A stretch of DNA of 24,743 nt from JALRAP01 sp046302815 (GTDB taxonomy: Bacteria > Bacteroidota > Bacteroidia > AKYH767-A > OLB10). The notes under the pieces were generated by a model that worked only from the letters and a program-made list of their open reading frames with translations, was not told the origin of the DNA and ran no database searches. The position numbers and the translations under genes are program-made. Shown here piece after piece: positions 1-8,170 of the stretch. The stretch covers positions 1-24,743 of the forward strand of contig JBKCHO010000015.1 of assembly GCA_046302815.1 (NCBI GenBank), given 5' to 3'. Position 1 is the first letter of the stretch; each line of letters begins with the position of its first letter.

Positions 1-3000
1 ATCCTGATGGTATGAAAGTGGCACCACAGTCTGTGGAGATATCGATTCTCAAGGCATCCTCAAAATCGGGCGCATATCTCGCGTGTGAAACATCAAATGT
101 CATGAAGGCTGTTGATACCCCATTCAAATCAATTCTTTCGGTCAATAAACCATCCTCTTGCCCAGAACTATTATAAACAAAGTTATCAATAAAAGAAGCT
201 GTTGTAGGTTGTCCATCAGCTCCGGTAATGGTTGCAGATTGCACCCATGTAATTGAATTGTCAGGGTTTTCAACTAACCAATTTGCCGGCGGGTAATTAG
301 TTGATTGGAATGTTTCCAAAATGGGAATAGCTGCTACTGCACCCACTGTTACAGCTGCGTTTTGAGTAGTGGTACTTGAACCGAAATTGTTGGATACGGT
401 TAATTGAATGTCGTATGTACCATTGTTGGTGAACTGAATGACTGGGTTTTGGGAATTGGCAGTGGTACCATTGGTGAAGTTATAGCCTGTATTAGGAGTG
501 ATGGTCCAACTCCAGGATGTTGGAATATTAGTTGATTGGTCAGTAAGCGAAACGGTTTGATTGATACAGATGTTACCGGGTGAAACTGTAAAGGAAGCGG
601 CCGGCGGAGTGCTGGTGTCGTATACATTAATATCATCAATAGCCATGTCGCTTGTGAAATCAAGTCCTGTAATCCCTCTGAATCGAACATTGATGGTTTG
701 TCCAATGTATGGAGTTAAGTTAAGGGACCCAAGCTGCCAATTATTTCCTAGATTACCACTCAAGGTGGGATATGCGTTCAATATCCAAACTCCATTCGCA
801 AAGATGTCAACATGTAACTGACCCATCGTGGCTCCATATAAATGGTACCAAAACTCAAACACAGGATTAGATGATCCAGCCAAGTTGATACACGGTGAAA
901 TCAAAAGTGCTTCTTGTGAAAAACAGGCTGATGACTCGGTGTATAGGTATTTTCCTGCATTTGTTCCTGGATTATGATCAATATCCGGTCCGGTAGCGGT
1001 TGATGGTGTAACGCCTGAATTCGTCCTCCAATCGATATCATCACCATCTCCATTGGTAATATTCACCCAACCATTGGTCAAATTACAGACAGTTGCCGCA
1101 CAATTGTTGGCGGTAGCACAATTGGTGAATGTTTCAAAGTTTTCTGAATAAGGTAGATTTACAATAGTACCTGAAGATACTTGGATGCTTGTATTTGTTG
1201 AATCGTTGTACAAATTTCCATCACCACTTAGACCGGTCCATACTTCGATATCATAGTTTCCGGGGGATGATAAGTTGACGGTAGCAACAAAAGTATAGTT
1301 AAGGTTTCCTCCTGGAGCAATTGTTCCGGCTACTGTTTCAGTAACCGTAGCTCCTCCATTCAAAGAGAATGAAACGGGTACATTGGATATGGGATTCAAT
1401 CCATCGTTTTCAACTCTGACAGTTACGGGAACATTGGTAAGTCCCTGACAGTTTTGCAATGAATTGGGCGGACTGATCAATTGGGTCAAAGAGGCATCAA
1501 TTGCGATTGGACAGGAGAAAACTCCGGGTGCTTTATAGACCGCATTGGCACGCCGGCCTTTGGTGTTGTTTGGAGTAATGGCCCTAACGCTGAACCAATG
1601 ACCAATATTAGGATTGGTACCTGTTACAACTGCTGCTGTTGTAGTAGAATAAGCAACAGAGTCCATATACATTGTTCCCAACATGCTAACTTCATAAGCG
1701 ATGGCTCCGGCAACTGGGTTCCAAACGAGGCGAACGGAATCTGGGCATGCCCAATCGACCGAAATGCCTGCTGGCAATCCGATGATGCTAAAGGTCTCGG
1801 GGCTTTGACCGAATATTCCTCCCCTGCTAATGCGCACAAGTGCTTGACCTGTTAGGGCACTAGGGACCGTCCAATTGTAGAATCTCTGAGCAGCCGGAAT
1901 GGTTGAAGATACAGCGGTCCAATTCGATCCATTGTCAGTAGAGTATTCCATGGTGAAAGTGCCGTTCACTCCGTAGGCGTCCCAACGAATAGTTTCGGTT
2001 TCACCAGGTACGAATCCTTCATAACCAATAGGATAAGTAACGGTGATTTCTTCGCCAATGAACTCATAAACCAAATAATATTTTTGGGGACCTTGGGGAA
2101 CCAAAAAACCATTAATGTTCAAGGTGTATGCACCAGCAACTGGATTATTTATGGTAACCTGTTCCATATTATTCAAATCATCGATTCCTGTAACTGCATT
2201 TGCGTTCAAGGTTGTTGCGTTTGGTGCAGGATTCAAAACCCAAGGCTGAATGATGTTCGATGATGGATCTGTTACTAAGAAATTCAAATCGTTTACCAGT
2301 GCTTTGGATGCCAATGGATCTCCTTCAACATCATTCCAATAAAGCATAACGCGAAGTTGCTTGGTATTGGTTGGGACGGTGATGGTATGATTGATGGAGC
2401 CTCCTTGTGATACTAAACCAGAGAAATAACGATTGTCTTCCAAAGTCGTTACAGCTCTCAAGGCATTAACCCTTCCCCATCCGAAACGATAGTCTGGGCC
2501 GGGATTTCCAAGGTCGTCGGCAGTATTCAACAGGCATGCTTTCAACAAGGCGCCTTCTGCATTTTGACCTCCATTAAGTTCACGATATGCCTGATGGAGT
2601 TGTGTAACAATACCTGCAATTCCTGGACATGCAGCAGAAGTACCTCCTCCTGTTTGATAGGTATTCGGTCCATTGGTAGATAGCTGTCCAACACCATTTG
2701 CACAGATATCAGGTTTGATCCTGCCATCTTCAGATGGTCCACGGCTACTGCTCGACTCCAATACATCCAGATAGCTAAGGTTACCACATGCAATCACATT
2801 TTTACCTTGCTTGTAGCCTCCAGTGATATTTCCCCATCCGCTTCCAGCACCATAATTGCAGTTGCCAGTACCGTTGTTTCCGCCGGAGTAGACATGCAAT
2901 AGTGTTGGATTCTCATTTAAGATTTGATCGCCGGTTTGGGTGTCGGTCGAATAATCATTACAACCTTGCGAGTAGGAAGTTGAAGTAACCATCACGCCAA

Positions 3001-3958
3001 GCGTCTGGTTGGTAGTTGGGGAATTTAAGACATGGTTATATCCTGTGATGTCGTAAATGTAAATGAATGCACCGGTGCCCATTCCTCTGATGGTAGGATT
3101 CAAATTACCTGCACCCATCAGAATACCTGCAGTCATATCGCCATGAGTTCCAGAATTGGCAGTAGCATTGGATTGATCTATCCGTCCTTGATAATCAATG
3201 TGTGGTCCAACAGGACCATCATCCGCCAGAGCGACTGAAACGCCGGTTCCATCATAATGTCTACCCATTGGAGAATCGGAGTTGATAACATTGGATCGAT
3301 GCAATGTTCTTCCCTTTTCATCATCTGGAACCGGAGGTGGAGCTATGGGTTCCATACCATTTACAAACGGCAATGCTGCAAACTCTAAGTGTTTGCCTTC
3401 GGCAATTCGAATCTCAACCCAATTGCTGTAATCATACCTTCTAATTAGCGACCCTCCAGCTGCAATCAAAGATTCGACAACCCTGTCCGCATTTATACCC
3501 TTGTGGTACCTAACTATGACATCAGCGGTTCCACGTTCCTTTACAGCCCAAGCTGGATAAGTACCAGAACTAAGATCACGATTCAATTTCCATTGTGGCT
3601 CAAACGGAATCAAAGAATGGACTTGTGCTGTATTCAATATGGATAAATCAGCGTTAACTTGAATGGTAGCCATGTAGGTCTTGTCAGGCAGGTAATTATA
3701 TAGTTTTATTCCGGCTGACTCTAGATTGCTGCGTAAAGACTCTGAAGGGATTTCAAGAAATGTAATAATCCGGAAATAGTTACCGTCGAAAATTTCTTCT
3801 AGTGTAAGATTTGGGTTGGATATAACCGACTCCAAGTTTGATTGCGGGTATATGGTTCCTGTTTTAAATTTTATCACAGGTGATTGCGCTAATGCCACAT
3901 GAACCAATAGCACGAACGGCAAAAAAAGTAATCTGATTAATGAGTTTTGGGTAGTCAT
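1..3958 (-). CDS. Secreted subtilisin-family (S8) serine protease, multidomain, C-terminus outside window
   Basis: I translated an uninterrupted frame from the ATG at 3958 to the left edge, giving 1319 residues without a stop. Residues 1-24 are a signal peptide (hydrophobic core, ALA before Gln25). A pro-region follows, then an S8 catalytic domain with Asp246 in ADDG, His272 in GTHGD, oxyanion Asn361 in GGNNG and nucleophile Ser441 in GTSAACPG. Downstream come a beta-rich domain, an FN3-like segment (about 730-807), a MAM/jelly-roll-like domain starting LPYSENFE (about 934-1110), a PKD domain (about 1116-1205) and the start of another MAM-like domain up to the edge. In Bacteroidota this architecture is typical of extracellular proteases sorted by the type IX system, and I infer a C-terminal sorting domain beyond position 1. 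It is probably a secreted or cell-surface protease. The exact substrate is unknown. The gene is monocistronic at its 5' end, with its own 111-nt upstream region. Confidence 0.93.
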   Translation of the reverse strand, partial: MTTQNSLIRLLFLPFVLLVHVALAQSPVIKFKTGTIYPQSNLESVISNPNLTLEEIFDGNYFRIITFLEIPSESLRSNLESAGIKLYNYLPDKTYMATIQVNADLSILNTAQVHSLIPFEPQWKLNRDLSSGTYPAWAVKERGTADVIVRYHKGINADRVVESLIAAGGSLIRRYDYSNWVEIRIAEGKHLEFAALPFVNGMEPIAPPPVPDDEKGRTLHRSNVINSDSPMGRHYDGTGVSVALADDGPVGPHIDYQGRIDQSNATANSGTHGDMTAGILMGAGNLNPTIRGMGTGAFIYIYDITGYNHVLNSPTTNQTLGVMVTSTSYSQGCNDYSTDTQTGDQILNENPTLLHVYSGGNNGTGNCNYGAGSGWGNITGGYKQGKNVIACGNLSYLDVLESSSSRGPSEDGRIKPDICANGVGQLSTNGPNTYQTGGGTSAACPGIAGIVTQLHQAYRELNGGQNAEGALLKACLLNTADDLGNPGPDYRFGWGRVNALRAVTTLEDNRYFSGLVSQGGSINHTITVPTNTKQLRVMLYWNDVEGDPLASKALVNDLNFLVTDPSSNIIQPWVLNPAPNATTLNANAVTGIDDLNNMEQVTINNPVAGAYTLNINGFLVPQGPQKYYLVYEFIGEEITVTYPIGYEGFVPGETETIRWDAYGVNGTFTMEYSTDNGSNWTAVSSTIPAAQRFYNWTVPSALTGQALVRISRGGIFGQSPETFSIIGLPAGISVDWACPDSVRLVWNPVAGAIAYEVSMLGTMYMDSVAYSTTTAAVVTGTNPNIGHWFSVRAITPNNTKGRRANAVYKAPGVFSCPIAIDASLTQLISPPNSLQNCQGLTNVPVTVRVENDGLNPISNVPVSFSLNGGATVTETVAGTIAPGGNLNYTFVATVNLSSPGNYDIEVWTGLSGDGNLYNDSTNTSIQVSSGTIVNLPYSENFETFTNCATANNCAATVCNLTNGWVNITNGDGDDIDWRTNSGVTPSTATGPDIDHNPGTNAGKYLYTESSACFSQEALLISPCINLAGSSNPVFEFWYHLYGATMGQLHVDIFANGVWILNAYPTLSGNLGNNWQLGSLNLTPYIGQTINVRFRGITGLDFTSDMAIDDINVYDTSTPPAASFTVSPGNICINQTVSLTDQSTNIPTSWSWTITPNTGYNFTNGTTANSQNPVIQFTNNGTYDIQLTVSNNFGSSTTTQNAAVTVGAVAAIPILETFQSTNYPPANWLVENPDNSITWVQSATITGADGQPTTASFIDNFVYNSSGQEDGLLTERIDLNGVSTAFMTFDVSHARYAPDFEDALRIDISTDCGATFIPSG

Positions 3959-3965
3959 ATCGTTT

Positions 3966-3996
3966 GGTTTGAGAGGTTACTAAAGTAACTCAAACC
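3966..3996 (-). promoter_or_regulatory. Imperfect inverted repeat in the leader of the S8 protease gene
   Basis: The outer arms GGTTTGA (3966-3972) and TCAAACC (3990-3996) pair perfectly. The inner arms GTTACT (3976-3981) and AGTAAC (3984-3989) also pair, with a 3-nt bulge on one side and only two bases between the inner arms. The element sits 8-38 nt upstream of the ATG. It could be an operator or a leader RNA hairpin. A TACTTTAG sequence inside it on the minus strand differs from the Bacteroidota -7 consensus TAnnTTTG at one base, and a TTG lies 20 nt further upstream. The promoter may therefore overlap the repeat. The structure is seen; the function is inferred. Confidence 0.4.
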
Positions 3997-4025
3997 GACC
4001 AAAAGCACAACTTGAAAAGGTTGAT

Positions 4026-4058
4026 TCAGATTATACAAATAAAATTGTATAAATCTGA
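4026..4058 (-). terminator. AT-rich hairpin just downstream of lpxH, probable terminator
   Basis: Arms 4026-4038 and 4045-4058 are complementary over 13 bases with a single one-base bulge, around an AT-only six-base loop. The hairpin begins about 12 nt after the lpxH stop codon and would end the M1 peptidase/lpxH transcript. It is AT-rich and followed by only a short T stretch, so it may be a weak terminator or an mRNA-stabilising 3' hairpin. Confidence 0.45.
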
Positions 4059-4069
4059 TTGTCAACTGT

Positions 4070-4828
4070 TTAATCGATTTTGTGGCGCTCCAATTTCAAT
4101 TCTGTACCATCAAATGAAGCGAATGTGTTGTGGCTAATCCACTCCCCAAGGTTCACATACCTACCCTTTCCATCGATGACCATATCTATAGGCAAATGCC
4201 GGTGTCCGAAAATCAAGTAGTCGAAATATTCTTTTTTTAGCAACTCTTTGCAATATTGAACAAGCCACTCGTTTTCATCTCCAAGGTATTTTTCATCTGA
4301 ATCACCTGTTGCGATTCGACTTCTTTTGGAAAAAAAGTTCGCCAATGGGATTCCAAAATCGGGATGTAACCAACGGAATAGCCATTGGCATAATCGATTT
4401 GCAAATACTTTTTTAATAAACTTATATCCGTGATCTCCTGGACCTAGTCCGTCACCATGTCCTATATAAAATCGTTTGCCGCATATGTCCCTGACAATGG
4501 GTTCTCGATAAATAGTACACCCTATTTCTTCCGGGAAATAGTCAAAAACCCACATGTCGTGGTTGCCTGTGAAATAATGGAGCTTTATTCCGCTGTCAGT
4601 TAGTGAAGCCAATTTGCCCAACAGTCGAGTATATCCTTTTGGAACCGCCGTTTTGTATTCGAACCAAAAATCAAATACATCCCCAAGCAAATAAATTTCA
4701 GAAGCATCCGATGATACGCGATCCAACCAATCAATAACATTTTTCTCCCTTATCCGGCTGGAGGTCTTGTCGGGTGCACCCAAATGGAAATCGGACAAGA
4801 AGTAAATCTTTTTTCCTGAAGGTATCAT
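4070..4828 (-). CDS. lpxH: UDP-2,3-diacylglucosamine diphosphatase (LpxH type)
   Basis: This is a calcineurin-like metallophosphoesterase of 252 residues, close to the usual length of LpxH. Metal-binding motifs appear in the expected order: DFH (Asp13, His15), GDVFD (Asp50), GNHD (Asn89-His90-Asp91), GHGD, and GHRH near the C-terminus. LpxH hydrolyses the pyrophosphate of UDP-2,3-diacylglucosamine to lipid X and UMP, the fourth step of lipid A synthesis, at the inner face of the cytoplasmic membrane. The start codon overlaps the stop of the upstream M1 peptidase gene as ATGA (4825-4828), implying co-transcription and translational coupling. The third motif reads GNHD rather than the enterobacterial GNRD. 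I therefore assign it by family and by the envelope context. Another UDP-sugar or nucleotide phosphoesterase of the same fold is a less likely alternative. Confidence 0.85.
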   Translation of the reverse strand: MIPSGKKIYFLSDFHLGAPDKTSSRIREKNVIDWLDRVSSDASEIYLLGDVFDFWFEYKTAVPKGYTRLLGKLASLTDSGIKLHYFTGNHDMWVFDYFPEEIGCTIYREPIVRDICGKRFYIGHGDGLGPGDHGYKFIKKVFANRLCQWLFRWLHPDFGIPLANFFSKRSRIATGDSDEKYLGDENEWLVQYCKELLKKEYFDYLIFGHRHLPIDMVIDGKGRYVNLGEWISHNTFASFDGTELKLERHKID

Positions 4829-7800
4829 CTAATGCTTGTTATGATCCTGTTTCTGAGTGATGTGAACGAAAGTTGGTTCAAGTCCAAAACAAATCGAATC
4901 CGGTCTGCAAACTTAACATTATTTAGTTCCAAAGTCCTTTTTATGTCTTTAGATTGGAACACGGGAACATGTAATTCAGCAATTCCCTTCACTAGTATAA
5001 GGCTCACCCCACCTTCAAACATGACCATGTTATTCAAATCATCGAAAGTTTTTCGGATGCCGTCATAAGTTCCAATATTGAAAAAGCCACGAATAGGAAG
5101 CGGAGTGGGATTATCAAAGGATAAGTTTATTGCACCAATCCATTTGTTGGATTGTCCCAATGGTGTTGGGGTAATGAAACCACCATCGCGAATAAGCATT
5201 TGATTGGCAAGAATGCCTTCCATTTCGCCCCTTCCAAGGTATATTCCCTCAAACAAATAATCATCACTTCCACTCCAAGAGCTCATTCTAAAATTATAGT
5301 TCCTTTCAGATGTATTCCTCAAAAATCCTCCGACGAATATTCTTAAGTCAAATCCCTTTTTAGGATTCCTGTAACTAACCTTATAGTTGAAATCGACGGA
5401 TAATTTTGTGTGATCTTTTCCATTTTCAGATCTTATTCCATATCGAAAAGGGTCTAAAATACGCGAGTTCTCGAAACTCCATGAAGCTTCTGTAAAATGA
5501 TTTTGAATGGATTTGAATTCGCGTTTTGTGCCGGCATCACTTACAAAAAATACAGGCTCTTGCGCACCTATGATATGATATTTTAATTCTATTGTTCTGT
5601 TGACCCTAGACCATGGTTTAGGCTTTCTCAGAGATAAACCAACATAAGGGGATATTTTATAATAGTACAGGGATTTTGTCAAATTGAATGTGGTGTTGGT
5701 ATTGTTCCTGTATGTGGAATATCCGAATTTGTTTATCTCAAAGCCGCCATACAAATGATGAATGATTCCCTCAACAAACCAGTTATTGTATTGGATATTT
5801 GCCGAACCTGACAAAGAATTGAATCCTGTAGAGTACAATGGCATTATTGAGTATTCAAATTTCGAGGGTAGTACATCCTTGTTGGAAATATGAATTCCAG
5901 CCATGAACCCGTCATAGGGATTCCAGATGGGAACGGGAATAAGGTAGCCGAAGTCCTTACCCTCTTTGTTTTGAAGGGATGGTGATAGCCTGATTTTGGG
6001 CAATGGATTCCATTTTGGCCTTCCATTTTCATTGAAATAAACCCTTTTTAACTTGAATAATGGGGCGTATTCTTTATTCAAAGTAAAAGTTCCGCCAATG
6101 GATTTTATAAGTGTATCATTTTGAAATGGAGCTACCCATACACTTTCCTGATTTTTATTCTGAATTAGAAGAGGGGTTTTAGGGCCTGATTTATAAGCGA
6201 GTTCAAATACATTCGAATCAGATGTGGTTCGCAAGGATATTTGCTGTGGCTTAGTGGATTTAAGAAAATCATTGAAAAACCAATTCAAATCCTGACCTGA
6301 GGTTTTTTCAAATGAAATTTGCAAGTCATAAGGCGTGGGATGTCGGAAGCTCCAAGCATCGTAATAAGCTTTAATACACTTTTCGAATTGCTTCTTACCT
6401 AGATAATCAGATAAGAAACTGAATGCTTTAGCTGTTTTCAAATAAGCAATGACACCATAATTGAAGGCATTATAATCCTCTGAACGGGTATGTATGGGTT
6501 GATCATTATGATCGTATGATGCCAAATTCAAAATGAATCCATCCATGGAGTCTATATCCAAAGAAGGTTCACCTAGCATTTTGGCAACAAGTTTTGTGGC
6601 TCTATTTTCGGATAGTTGAGCTTTAGATAGGCTAACATTCTTCATGTATATCTCCTCAAAGTATGTGTTCATACCCTCATCCATCCATGGATATTCCCTC
6701 TCATTGCTACCCAAAGCACCATAAAACCAATTATGGCCCAACTCATGTATTAAAACCCTTTCCAGATCAACTTTATCTCTCGGAGTATTTAATATGGTGA
6801 TTGATGGATATTCCATACCGCCTCCTGCCGAGACTCTTCCATCAACGACTGAAAAGGTATTGTATGGGTAGTCTCCAATTTGACTCGAAAGGTAAATTAA
6901 TCCATTTTTGGCATATGCAGATGCATCATTCCAAAGTTCAACGGATTTGTTTGTATGAAAAATCGCCGTGGAGACCATTTTACCGCTTGAAAGGGCTACC
7001 GTATCCAATACAACTTGGAAATCGGGATCGGCAAACCAAGCAAAATCATGTGCATTCTTCAAGGTGTAGCGAATCGTTTTGGTGATGCTACTATTATTGT
7101 TGAGCATCGCTATCCTAGAATCCGGATTAGTACCTCTATTCAAGGATAGGTTTCTCAAAAAGTCTTTTTCTGATTCGGTTTGTAATTCACCACTTCCAGC
7201 AACAACATATTGAGAAGGAACAGTGATCAAAACATCGAAATCGGCAAACTCAGAATAAAATTCACCTCTGTTGAGATAGGGCATCGTATGCCATCCATCC
7301 TTATCGAAAACAGCAGGTTTTGGAAACCATTGGGTTAAATAATAAGATTGACCAACCCTTCCCAGGCGAGAAAAAGCGGCACTGGGTATCTTAACCTTAA
7401 ATGGTGTTTCTATACGAACATACTCTCCTGGCTTCAATGGCTTGTGCAATACGATACCCAAAATTTCATTGGAAAGATCATTGCTAACAGTTAACAGCTC
7501 TCTACCATTGTTTGTGAATTTTAGTGCGCTAATAGATCCCCGCTCTCCCTTATCAGCAAAAAATAGCGAGGGATTACCATCAATTAGCATTTGTGAACAC
7601 AAAGGCGTGTTGTTGCTAGAATACGCATTTGGCCAAAGATGAAACCAAATAGTATCCAAAACGGCATTGGAATTATTTTGATAGTTAAGAACCATTGACC
7701 CTTCCAGGGTGTGATTTCGATCGTCTAGCGTGACAGATATTTCATAGCTCAACGATTGCTGGAAATAATTCACCGTCGTTGATCCTAATGCGTCTTGAAC

Positions 7801-7857
7801 CGTAAAAAACAAGACCAATGTGCCAAAAAACAATACTGCGATTGAGGTTCTTACCAT
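4825..7857 (-). CDS. M1-family zinc metallopeptidase with C-terminal beta-barrel-like region
   Basis: This protein has 1010 residues. Residues 1-25 form a signal peptide (hydrophobic core, cleavage after ALG). The M1 catalytic domain shows the exopeptidase-type motif GGGMEY (345-350), where classic M1 enzymes have GAMEN, and the zinc site HELGH (His371, Glu372, His375) with the third ligand Glu394 exactly 18 residues on. Family members are zinc aminopeptidases that trim peptides. From about residue 620 to the end, roughly 390 residues alternate polar and hydrophobic positions with many Tyr, Phe, Asn and Gly. They include repeated strand-like stretches such as KFEYSIMPLYS, which I read as an outer-membrane beta-barrel. 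That would tether the peptidase domain at the outer membrane. The barrel is inference; the peptidase assignment is firm. It is the first gene of a two-gene unit with lpxH (ATGA overlap). Confidence 0.9.
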   Translation of the reverse strand: MVRTSIAVLFFGTLVLFFTVQDALGSTTVNYFQQSLSYEISVTLDDRNHTLEGSMVLNYQNNSNAVLDTIWFHLWPNAYSSNNTPLCSQMLIDGNPSLFFADKGERGSISALKFTNNGRELLTVSNDLSNEILGIVLHKPLKPGEYVRIETPFKVKIPSAAFSRLGRVGQSYYLTQWFPKPAVFDKDGWHTMPYLNRGEFYSEFADFDVLITVPSQYVVAGSGELQTESEKDFLRNLSLNRGTNPDSRIAMLNNNSSITKTIRYTLKNAHDFAWFADPDFQVVLDTVALSSGKMVSTAIFHTNKSVELWNDASAYAKNGLIYLSSQIGDYPYNTFSVVDGRVSAGGGMEYPSITILNTPRDKVDLERVLIHELGHNWFYGALGSNEREYPWMDEGMNTYFEEIYMKNVSLSKAQLSENRATKLVAKMLGEPSLDIDSMDGFILNLASYDHNDQPIHTRSEDYNAFNYGVIAYLKTAKAFSFLSDYLGKKQFEKCIKAYYDAWSFRHPTPYDLQISFEKTSGQDLNWFFNDFLKSTKPQQISLRTTSDSNVFELAYKSGPKTPLLIQNKNQESVWVAPFQNDTLIKSIGGTFTLNKEYAPLFKLKRVYFNENGRPKWNPLPKIRLSPSLQNKEGKDFGYLIPVPIWNPYDGFMAGIHISNKDVLPSKFEYSIMPLYSTGFNSLSGSANIQYNNWFVEGIIHHLYGGFEINKFGYSTYRNNTNTTFNLTKSLYYYKISPYVGLSLRKPKPWSRVNRTIELKYHIIGAQEPVFFVSDAGTKREFKSIQNHFTEASWSFENSRILDPFRYGIRSENGKDHTKLSVDFNYKVSYRNPKKGFDLRIFVGGFLRNTSERNYNFRMSSWSGSDDYLFEGIYLGRGEMEGILANQMLIRDGGFITPTPLGQSNKWIGAINLSFDNPTPLPIRGFFNIGTYDGIRKTFDDLNNMVMFEGGVSLILVKGIAELHVPVFQSKDIKRTLELNNVKFADRIRFVLDLNQLSFTSLRNRIITSIR

Positions 7858-8170
7858 CAGTGGCTATAGGATATCAAGGAATAATTGTGCAAATTAAAAC
7901 ACTGGAAACCACTGTTTACACTTCCTAGCTTGTTAGATTTGTAGCCTTCGGAGTAATAGCAATCAGTAATTTAAGGCTAGGTATCATTTATGTTGTTGAT
8001 TTGCAATTGTATGCGTCTTTGTTTAGGTTCGGATTCACAGAATTATTTTATTTCTACGAATTTGGCTTCTCTGCCCTTCAGAGCCCAATATCTCCGTTTT
8101 CAAAAGACATCTAATGTGGTTCTCATGATTGATTTGAACTCCACAATGAATCCCATGCAACTTAAAAACA
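7858..8170. other. 313-nt divergent intergenic region between the M1 peptidase and asnB
   Basis: I find no convincing gene here. It must carry the promoters of the minus-strand peptidase/lpxH unit and of the plus-strand asnB run. On the plus strand a TAGATTTG (7934-7941) fits the Bacteroidota -7 box. On the minus strand TTAATTTG (7897-7890) fits with one mismatch and lies 33 nt upstream of the peptidase start. If the plus-strand box is used, asnB has a leader of over 200 nt. I could not fold it into a recognisable riboswitch by eye. Confidence 0.5.
7934..7941 (+). promoter_or_regulatory. Candidate -7 box upstream of asnB
   Basis: TAGATTTG is a perfect match to the Bacteroidota housekeeping -7 consensus TAnnTTTG. 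A clear -33 TTTG is not present at the expected distance; the nearest candidate is a weak TGTTTA around 7913. The motif is short and can occur by chance in AT-rich DNA. Confidence 0.3.

Noticed and set aside
1481..1855. Plus-strand 124-residue open frame with many cysteines
   Set aside because: It lies antisense within the well-supported S8 protease gene, and its odd composition follows from reading that gene backwards.
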